A stretch of DNA of 64,000 nucleotides, from NCBI GenBank assembly GCA_002943765.1, contig PQWQ01000002.1:558001-622000 (forward strand), written 5' to 3'. The notes beneath the pieces are model-generated. The model was not told the origin of the DNA and did not search any database. It was given only the letters and a program-made list of their open reading frames with translations. Below are positions 52,057 to 61,392 of the stretch, one piece after another. Every line of letters starts with the position of its first letter. Position 1 is the first letter of the stretch. Made by a program: the position numbers and the translations under genes. This DNA is from Psoroptes ovis. Taxonomy: Eukaryota; Arthropoda; Arachnida; Sarcoptiformes; Psoroptidae.

Positions 52057-55000
52057 TTTGTGTTTTGCTTGAAATAGTAAAAATAGTGGAAAAAAATACA
52101 ATGAAAAACAATAGTAATTAAAAATTCATGGTCATATCATAAAACCAGAAATGAAAATCTATGAAAATGAATAAAACAATGAAAATATATTTAAGAAAAA
52201 CAAGTATTTTTATATAATTTTCGTGATCTACGAAATGAATAAAATGAATGAAAAAACGAGTTAAAATACTTATAGGTTTTTGTTTTATCTTATTCGATTT
52301 AAAAAAAAAAAATATCAAATTGATTGAAACAAAATATTAATTTAATGATATTTAGCAATTTGTTAAGATTAAATGTATCGTTTTTCTTCATAAGAAATGA
52401 TAAATAAATATTAATATTTCATTAATCACGTTGATAATGTTAATGTTTATTGAAGAAACGATTGATATATCAATATGAATGAATGAACGAAATTGATTTC
52501 ATTGATGAAATGAAAAAATTCATTTTTTTCCTACAAATTAATCAAATTGATTAGTTTTTTTTCTTCATTTAATTTTAAATTTACGTTTGATTGCCAAAAA
52601 AAAAAAAAAAAATTGAAAATATTTTTAAAAAATATCAATTTTTGTTTCAAATTCTTTCATATAAAAATAAATAAATATTAAAAAATGAAAATATCAGAAT
52701 ATTCTCTCATATACTTTGGCATTATAAATAATGATTATTTTCAATTCAATGCAATGCGATTCAGTCTTCATTTGTTTTTTCTGTATTGAAAAACTCTTTT
52801 CTCCAACAATTTCTTTCAATTTTCTTTACTTTCTTCATCACTTCCATATGTATATATCATTCATTCATTCATTTATTCATTGATTTTTAGTATATATAGA
52901 AATTTAATTTCATTTATATATATCATTTCTATATGATTCAGTCAAATGCTTTAATTTTATATAAAATTAAAAATAAAATAAAAAAATGTAAAAAGTTTAA
53001 ATGGCAAATATGAAATTGAATTGAATTGAAATTCATATATTCACTATTTTAACCTGAACAAAAAATAACAAATTTGTAAACAAAACAAAAAAAAAAATAA
53101 ATGTAAACAAATATGTTTGAACATCTGATTTGAAGATTAATTTGTGTTTTGATTTTTATGATATTTTTTTTAATCATTCAATCAATCAAATATCAATGAT
53201 TATGTAAAGAATTTGATCATCAAAAATGATTATCTAATTCATATGAAACATCAAAATTATTTGAATCATATAAATCATCAATTTATGATTGTGTTTGCAT
53301 TTGTAATTTTGAATTGAATCAATTTTATTCATCGATTTTTGAAACATTTCATTGTGGATTCTGAATTTATATTTTTTCATTTATTTGTTTTGTGAGTGTG
53401 CAATTCTTTGATCAAATGTTTTATCACGAATAGAAAAAAAAGAAAGAAAATTGTATCGATTATTAATCATATATATGAAAGATATTTTTTATTGAATTTT
53501 TAATCTTACGATATATATTATTCAATATTTACTTTCAATTTTAATGGCGATACTTTACTTTATTTTTTCTTTGAATTGCTTTAACAAATGTCAAAATATC
53601 AATAATTATTGATCCAAATATTGTATATATTTGTTTTTTTATATTCAAGAAAAAAGTGAAAAGACAATTGAATAAATTGAATTTTCTCATGAAGAATCGT
53701 ATGTATGAAAAATATGCGCATGTAAAATTTTTTATATTTATTTATATTTGATTTCATTTTATTTTATTTGTTTATTTATTTATTTTACCAATTCAAATGT
53801 ACATGAAACAATATATTTTCATTTCATTTTTCAACTATTGTTGAGTGACAAAAGTTTTTATATTTATTTATTTATTTATGAATTTATTTATCTGTTTTAT
53901 TTTCATATGTTTGTTTATTACAATGTTGAATTCATAAAAATTTGTGAATTTTCTTCAATTTTCATCTTTGAAATATTATTTCAGCAAAAAAAAATTTCAA
54001 TCAATTTTAAACATGTAAATTCAATTATCATTTATCAAATATTATTATTGCTTCAGGTGGGTGTGCAGCATCTATTCATATTTACAGATATGCAATATGT
54101 ATGTCTGTATTCATTTGTAAATGATATACTTTATTTATTTATTTTTTCTTGGTTGTTTGTTGTTGATCATCTTTAAAAAGAATGGTAAACGTAATTTTTA
54201 TTACTTATTCTTCTTTTGCTTTTATTATTTGCAATTGATGTCGATCTGATGATGATGATGATAATATTATTATTTAAGAATATTTGTTTAGTCAAATATG
54301 TTTTTCTCAAAAGCAGCAGCAAATAAGCAGCAACAAAAGATAATGCAAAAATGTCAAAATGTTTTCAAGTTTATTCAGTTTAGTTTGTTCAAGTTTATTG
54401 CTGCTGTTATTTGTCGATGATCATTTTTTAAATTTTTATTTTTTTAAAAAAATTTTCGCAAATAACTTTTCGCTTGTTTTATTTTAGGAAAAAAATCTAT
54501 TTTTTTTATCCCTCCATAATTGAAAAAAAACTGGATAAAATATATATGTGTGTTATATTTATAGAGATGCCATGAATGAATGTTATTATTAAATGAATGA
54601 ATGAATTTTTGTTTTTTTCCTTTTCAGTCTTTCAAGTGATAGAAATAAATAGAAAACAATTTAATCAATCAAATTAAGAAATCAAATTATTAAATGTTCA
54701 ATTATGACATTCAATTCTTTCATTCATTCATTTAATTAACGATTTTAATTTGAATTAAAATTCAATTTGATCTGTGCCTGTGTGTGTGTGTGTGTGTGTT
54801 TGCCTCTGCATGTGTATGTGTTCAAATATTTTCAGTACTTTGATATCTATGAATGATTCAATTATATTGATATGAAAATTTTTTTTCTTTCGATGAAAAT
54901 GAAAATCATCAATTAAAAGCATGAACATCAATGATTTATTCAATTTAATGTTTTATCATTTTTTCAATTTTTATTTATTGATAATTGATGATAAACGAAT

Positions 55001-55592
55001 TATATCGCTATGATGATGATTTGTTTTCAAAGTCATCAATATAATATTAATTATTATAATAATTATTGAATTATATTGTTTCAAATTTAACAAAATTGAA
55101 TAGATTGATCGAAATGTTTAAATTATTTAATTTAAATTTTTTATCTGTTTTTTTTTTCTTCTCAAATACTAGTCATAGCAAATCAAAATCATCATTAAAT
55201 AAAAATTTATATATTCAACATTTTCCACATCACACGAAGATTATTATATTGTAATGAATTTTTATTAAGTACTCAATTCAAAAATAATTTTTGATATCGA
55301 TTTTCTATATTGAACGACATTGAAAAAATATATTTGAAATATTTTTTTTTTTGAGAAAAAATTTCATAATGACAATGATAATGAATACTAAAAGTTGACA
55401 AATAATTATAAATAATTATTGAAGATTGAATTTTATCGTTATTATTATTATTATTATTATTCGTTAATTTGTTTTTATATTTCAATATTTCAAGTTTTTT
55501 TATAAAATAATTACAATTTGTCAGTCTTATATTAAAAATAATTATTAAAATAAAAATCGAAGTGATAAATCAATTATATTCAGAAAAAAAAG
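52057..55592. other. Shared upstream region of the IP6K and DIPP genes
   Basis: A 3.5 kb AT-rich interval between two divergent start codons. It must contain the 5' UTR exon or exons of IP6K, both promoters and any shared control elements, none of which I can pinpoint. It includes a (TG)n tract and TATATA-type runs, and no palindromic elements. Confidence 0.6.
54779..54799. repeat. (TG)n microsatellite
   Basis: About ten uninterrupted TG units in the region between the divergent IP6K and DIPP genes. Confidence 0.9.
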
Positions 55593-56553
55593 ATGGTCAA
55601 AGAAAAACAAATACGAACATATGATCAAGATGGTTTTCGTAGACGTGCTGCTTGTATTTGTGTACATGATCCGGATGAAAGTGAGGTATTTATTCATATT
55701 AAATTTTATTTCTTCAATCGAGCTCATTTTTATTAATTTTCTCAATTCAAGATAATGCTTGTTACAAGCACAAGAGCACCAGAATATTGGATTGTACCTG
55801 GTGGTGGTGTTGAACCGAATGAAGATCCTACACAAGCCGCTATACGTGAAACTGAAGAAGAAGCTGGTGTCAAAGGTGTTGTCAAGCGTTCATTGGGTGA
55901 CATCGAGGTATGTTGTGATGGCGAAGAAGAGGTACTTATTTATGATTTGCTTTAAATTCGCTGTATTGCATGGAATACAAAAAAAAATTATGATTTAATT
56001 TTTTTTAATTCACGTAGAACACACAAAGGAAACACCGTACTTCAGTGTTCGTACTTGAAGTTCATGAAGAATTGGATGATTATGAAGATTCTAAAAGTAA
56101 TTTTTTAATTCCCTTCTAATTTTAAAATTCAACATTTTTTGTATTTAATTTTCAAAAGTGCGAAAACGTTGTTGGTTTCCAGTACTAGAAGCATTTAAAT
56201 TATTGTCAATCTATAAACCAGTCCAATGTTCTTATGTACAATTAATGATACAAACATCATCATCACCTAAATTACTTAGTTTATTATCATCAATCACAGA
56301 ATTATCTCAAACATTATTATCGAATGGTCCATCAATTTCATCAACAGCATCATCATCAACATCATCATTACATTCACCATCATCAATGAAAATAGTTAAA
56401 ATCAAGACTAATGAAACGATTTCAACAAGGAAAAATCATGATTGTCAATCGCATAATAGCAGTAATAATAATAATAATAATGAAAATGAAGAAAATAATG
56501 AAAATGAACAAACGAAATTTATTTTTCGTAGCTCAACCATCGATTCCGAATGA
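55593..56553 (+). CDS. Diphosphoinositol polyphosphate phosphohydrolase (NUDT3/Aps type)
   Basis: Four exons: 55593-55685, 55752-55907, 56018-56096 and 56159-56553, giving 240 residues (human NUDT3 has 172). The enzyme removes beta-phosphates from inositol pyrophosphates such as InsP7, and members also hydrolyse diadenosine polyphosphates. The Nudix box fits G-x5-E-x7-RE-x2-EE-x-G-V at about residues 49-71, preceded by the family's YWIVPGGG. The start RTYDQDGFRRRAACIC, the QRKHRT segment and KRCWFPVLEAFKLLSIYKPVQ all correspond to NUDT3. The extra C-terminal length is Ser- and Asn-rich and probably disordered. Exon 2 has a second possible donor 24 bases further on that would insert eight residues; I chose the first because it keeps the family spacing. 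Its upstream divergent neighbour is the kinase that makes its substrate. Confidence 0.95.
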
Positions 56554-58222
56554 TTGACAACATCAATGATGACGATAATACAATGTGATGAAGATAAAAT
56601 GTAATGAAATCGAGGTTAACATTTGAAAACAAAAATTCAAATCTATCGATGTGCAATAAACTGGAATAGTTGAGAAGACAAATTGATCATCTTCAAAAAA
56701 ATGAATGAAATTGAATCGAATCAAATTACTCACAAGCACACAAATTTTCATTATCAAATTATCATTATCATAATTATTATCGATATCATCAGATTATATG
56801 ATTATTTGGTTTTGGATTTGTATTAAACCAAATCCAAAATTGTTAATGTTCACAGCATTATCATTGATTTATTGTCCAGAATTCAAATAATTTTTGTTTG
56901 CTTGTTTTTTTATTTTATTTCAAAAATATTATTATTATTATTATAAATAGTTTGCTATGGAATTGAAACAAAAAAATGAACAGACATCCACCATGACAAA
57001 ATACATATAAAATTGTTAAATTTTTACACATTTGATATTTGAATATTGAATTTTATTTCAGTTGATTTTAATTGAATTCAAAGAAAAAAAATTCAAAATT
57101 TTTGAAAATTTTTGTTTGATTTCGAAACAAAGAAGGGAAAAAAATAAAATAATTTGAATTCTAAATCATCAAAATTCATCTTTAAATTGTTCTGATTCGG
57201 CGAAATTTAATTGATTTTTAAAAATTCTTCAGAACAAATGCTGACATCTGTGTTGGCAAAATGAATTGCGATTAATTCAAATTTTTTCAGCTTTGAATGT
57301 ATGAATAGATTGATAAAAGTCACATTAATTTATTTAATTTCATTCTTCTTTTATTCAATTTTTTTTCATATGAACAAAAATCTATTCAATTTTGAAATAA
57401 TAGTACAATAATTTGTCGTTTATTACAATTATATTCTTAAATATGAGAATAATGAGAATTTTTTTTTCATATTTAAAATAGTAAATGAATGAATGATGAA
57501 TAATGTATAAATTCATAAATTTGAATAGTTTAAGCTTTCATTTCATTTCATTTTTTTAAAAACATAGTGAAAAACAATAATGATTTTCTTCACTCGTTGA
57601 TGAAAGAAGAATAGAGTGAGAAATAATATTTAAACAAAAAAAAAATTATGGAAAAAAAGCAATTATCATTATTAATATAATTATCATTGAATATTATTAT
57701 TATTCTAACATATAGCAGCAGCCAACTTGTCGGATTCATCATTTAACTGTTAATAATAATAATGATAATAAAATCATCAACAAAGTCAATGGCAACATTG
57801 ATCATTGAAGGTTGTGTTTTACAGATGTTGTGTCTGTATTAGAATTGGTAGAATTTTGAATATTTTTTCAATTCTCAATGTTTATTTATGTTTGAATGTA
57901 TAATACACATATTTATATGTGTTGCTGTGTTAGTGTGTGTGTGTGTATTTGCCCTAAATTCTTAAATAAAAATCTATGTGATGTTTTGATTATCAATTAA
58001 TCAAAATATAAAAGTAATGATTTTTATTCAATCGATTGAAAATGTTGAAAATAATCAATCAATCAATTTATTTTTTATTTAATTTTATATTTATTTAAAA
58101 AGTGAAGAAAATGTGTTTGTTTGAATGATTCAATCTGAAAAAATTTTCATTTCAAATATGTTGAATCAAAATACATTGAGTTTACATACAAGTTTTTTTT
58201 AAATAATTTTGAAAATTTAAAA
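56554..58222. other. Intergenic region between DIPP and NAPE-PLD genes
   Basis: AT-rich sequence without a recognisable gene. It includes a near-palindromic AACCAAATCCAAAA block around 56809-56838, where TTTGGTTTTGGATTTG is followed by its complement AACCAAATCCAAAA, and a (TG)n tract near 57933. Confidence 0.6.
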
Positions 58223-59951
58223 ATGATACAAAAGTTTAAATTTTTAACTAGACGAGCTAATTCTTGTGATAAAAATGATGATTTAATCAATAATAATGAT
58301 GATCAAAATCGTTTATCGAATTCGGGTAAAAAATTAATCAGTCGTAATGCTGTCATATGTTCATCGGGTAAAGATAAATATAGACATGATAGTGAAAGAG
58401 CTGATTTACCGATACGATCGATTAATAATGAATCGGATTATTCTTCTCAATATGAAAATAATAATTTACTTAAAGTTAATAATCCAATTCATGCATCAAG
58501 ACAATCAATGTACAGTCAAAATGAATGTTTTGCCAGTACATCATCTTTGTGTCCATCACAACATCAATTAAGTCGTCAAAATTCTACAACAAGTCAAACT
58601 GTAAAAAGAGACACGATCGTGAATCGTGTCGATTTAGAGTCATCATTACTAGTGGATGGTAGATATCAAAATCCATGGCCAAATTATCGATCACCGACAT
58701 TTACAAATATACTTAAATTAGGACTTTCACGCGATAAAAGTAATGTTCCATCGAAAAAGGTAACAATTTTTCAAGCAAGGAAAGGGTCTCACTGAGACTA
58801 ATGATTTCGTTGTTTTTTCTAGGAACTAAATCATCACTTACCAATTGTAGAGCCTAACATTTCAAGTAAACCACCTGAAAATGCATTTAGAGTCACATGG
58901 CTAGGACATTCTTCTGTTTTGGCTGAATTTGATAATATGTCAGTGTTGACTGATCCGATGTTTAGTGAAAGAGCTTCACCTAGTCAAGTAATTGGTCCGA
59001 AACGTTATCGCGATCCACCTTGCACGGTAAGGTCTTAGATTTATCCTAATTTATCATCTAATGTTTATAAAATTTTTGAAGATTCATGAACTTCCTTCAA
59101 ATTTGGATGCTGTAGTTATTTCACATTCACACTATGACCATCTTGACTTGAATACAGTAATTTTATTGAATGCAAGATATGGCTCTGATCTTCGTTGGTT
59201 CATTCCACTTGGTCTAAGTTTGTTTTATAATGTTCATTGCACAATTTTTCATCCTTTTTTCTCATCATTAGGTGATTGGTTTAATCGAGTCGGCTGTGAA
59301 AATGTTGTTGAATTGAATTGGTGGGAAGAGAATACTGTACCTGATAAAAGTGATGGTAAACTATTTTGAATAGATTCTGATAGAATAATCAATTTTTCAA
59401 AATTCTTCATAATTTAGTTTCATTCGTTTTCACTCCGGCACAACACTGGAGTAAGCGAACATTGACTGATGATAATAAATCATTATGGGGAAGTTGGGTA
59501 GTGAAAGGTCCACGTTATAGATTTTTTTTCACCGGTGACACTGGTTTTTGTGATGTATTCAAACGAATCGGTTCATTATATGGTCCATTTGATTGTTCAG
59601 CTATTCCTATTGGATCATATGAACCGCGAAGACATATGAAATGTCACTATATCAATCCAGCCGAAGCGGTACAATTGCATAAAGATTTAAGAAGTAAATT
59701 TTCAATCGGTATTCATTGGGGTACATTTTCATTTTCAAATGAAGTATGTTTTAATTCTTATTTCTTTTTGATTGAATTAAATCTAAATTCTTAAATAGCA
59801 CTTCTTAGAACCACGTGATCGATTACGAATCGAAATGGAAAAAGCCAGAATTAATTGTAAAAAATTTGCAACATTCATGCATGGTGAAACACGTATCATA
59901 AATTCAAATGGAAAAATTGAAACAACACATCAAAATAAAATTATTACATGA
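58223..59951 (+). CDS. NAPEPLD: N-acyl-phosphatidylethanolamine phospholipase D
   Basis: Six exons: 58223-58759, 58823-59026, 59082-59217, 59272-59355, 59418-59743 and 59799-59951, giving 479 residues. This membrane-associated zinc metallo-beta-lactamase-fold enzyme hydrolyses N-acyl phosphatidylethanolamines to N-acylethanolamines (anandamide-type lipids) and phosphatidic acid. The metal-binding HxHxDH motif reads HSHYDH (about H262, H264, D266, H267). Later ligand regions are intact: TPAQHWSKRT, FFTGDTGF, GIHWGTF and FMHGETR. Other family blocks are FRVTWLGHSSV, LTDPMFSERASPSQ and VVELNWWEEN. The first about 130 residues are Asn/Ser-rich and unlike the vertebrate protein; homology begins near GRYQNPWP. 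The third intron (59218-59271) is 54 bases and has no in-frame stop, but removing it restores the family sequence LGLSDW. Confidence 0.95.
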
Positions 59952-60196
59952 TTATTTCAATCATCATCATCACCACCCTCATTAATCCATCATTTCATAT
60001 TAATCAATACGATTTCATTAATTGAATTTTCTGTGATAAATAATTAATTGTAACTAATTAAAAATATTTTCAATTTAAATTAAAATTATTTATATATTTA
60101 CAACATTAGCCTATAGAGTTAAAATAGTCGTTTTTTAATATAAACAAATTCTACCAATTTTTAAATATTTTGATTAAATTTTAATTTTAATTAAAA

Positions 60197-61319
60197 ATGT
60201 CACTTTATGATGATATAATAATTAAAAATGATGATTCAAATGCAACGAATAGTAGCAAAAAAACATCAAGTATCAAGTTGTTGCAAGATCATTTACAAAT
60301 AAAGCGAACAACAGCAAAGGTAAACAAGGATTTCTTTTTATTAATTTGATTCATTACTTTATCAATAATCATTATTTTCTAAAATGAAGAACAATTTTAA
60401 ACCTTCACCATCATTATATGGAGCTTTTGGTGGAAGGAATTCAAGCTCAATAAAAGTGGATGAAACAGTACCACCACCCGTCATTGGTATGACACAAATC
60501 AATATGACAAAACAAAATGCATCATTACTTGGTGGTGATTGGGATTTGAATGAAGAATACGATCCTAGATGGCCGAATGATTATGAAAAATTAGTCAAAG
60601 AGCGTAAAGAACGAGAAGAAAAAAAGGCATTAAAATCACAAGTGATAGCTACGCGAAGTCTCGGACTGGATTATGATGATGACGATGATGAATATGAAGA
60701 ATCGAATAATCAACGATCTTTTGACAATACAAACAAAGTCAAGCCATCAGCATCATTCGCACCTCCACCCTCTTTATTGGAAAATGTTGAAAAAGTTGCC
60801 AGCTCGAGCTCGAATCAAACACGTGGTGGAAATTTCGAAGTTAGTTCAGTTGCTGCCAAAATCATGGCCAAAATGGGTTACAAAGAAGGACAAGGACTTG
60901 GCAAAGAAGAACAAGGCATCAACAAAGCATTACAAGTTGAAAAAACAAGTAAAACTCAAGGGAAAATAATATATGAAAATGAAAAGAAAAATGAAGATTT
61001 GCCAATCGCTGAAATGTTAAAAAACCCATCAAAAGTAGTTTTATTACGAAATATGGTCGGACCAGGTGAAGTGGATTCAGAATTAGAACCAGAAACCAAA
61101 GAAGAATGTTCAAAATATGGTGAAGTGATAAAATGTCAAATTTATGAATTGAAAGAATATGAAAATGAAGAAAATGCTGTAAAAATTTTTATTGAATTTG
61201 CACATGTAGAATCAGCTATCAAAGCATTAATTGATTTAAATGGCCGTTATTTTGGTGGCCGTATTGTCAAAGCATCTTTTTATGAACTAGATAAATTTCG
61301 TAAAGGCAATATACAGTAA
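60197..61319 (+). CDS. RBM17: Splicing factor 45 (RBM17/SPF45)
   Basis: Two exons, 60197-60319 and 60390-61319, encoding 350 residues (human about 400). SPF45 is a spliceosome-associated protein involved in alternative 3' splice site choice. Domains in order: an MSLYDD start as in human, then an EYDPRWPNDYEKLVKERKER block, an acidic disordered stretch, a G-patch (about residues 189-236, with KMGYKEGQGLGKEEQGI), and a C-terminal U2AF-homology-motif RRM (about 254-350, with KVVLLRNMVGPGEVD and the Arg-X-Phe loop RYFGG near 326) that binds tryptophan-containing ligand motifs in SF1, SF3B1 and U2AF. The ATG at 60384 is within the proposed intron; the join AAG|AAC keeps frame. The gene starts 245 bases after the NAPE-PLD stop and converges on the agrin-like gene. 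Confidence 0.96.
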
Positions 61320-61348
61320 TTGATAATAATTTTGATGATATTATTATT

Positions 61349-61354
61349 AATAAA
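61349..61354 (+). terminator. AATAAA polyadenylation signal of RBM17
   Basis: The hexamer begins 30 bases after the RBM17 stop and 39 bases before the opposing agrin-like stop, so cleavage should occur at or inside the 3' end of the agrin-like gene. Confidence 0.65.
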
Positions 61355-61392
61355 AAAAAATTGATGAAAATATATGAAAAAACAAACATAAA

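Noticed and set aside
53748..54176. 142-codon hydrophobic open frame between IP6K and DIPP
   Set aside because: Nearly all Phe, Ile, Tyr and Leu from TTTAT-type repeats; looks like chance openness rather than a membrane protein.
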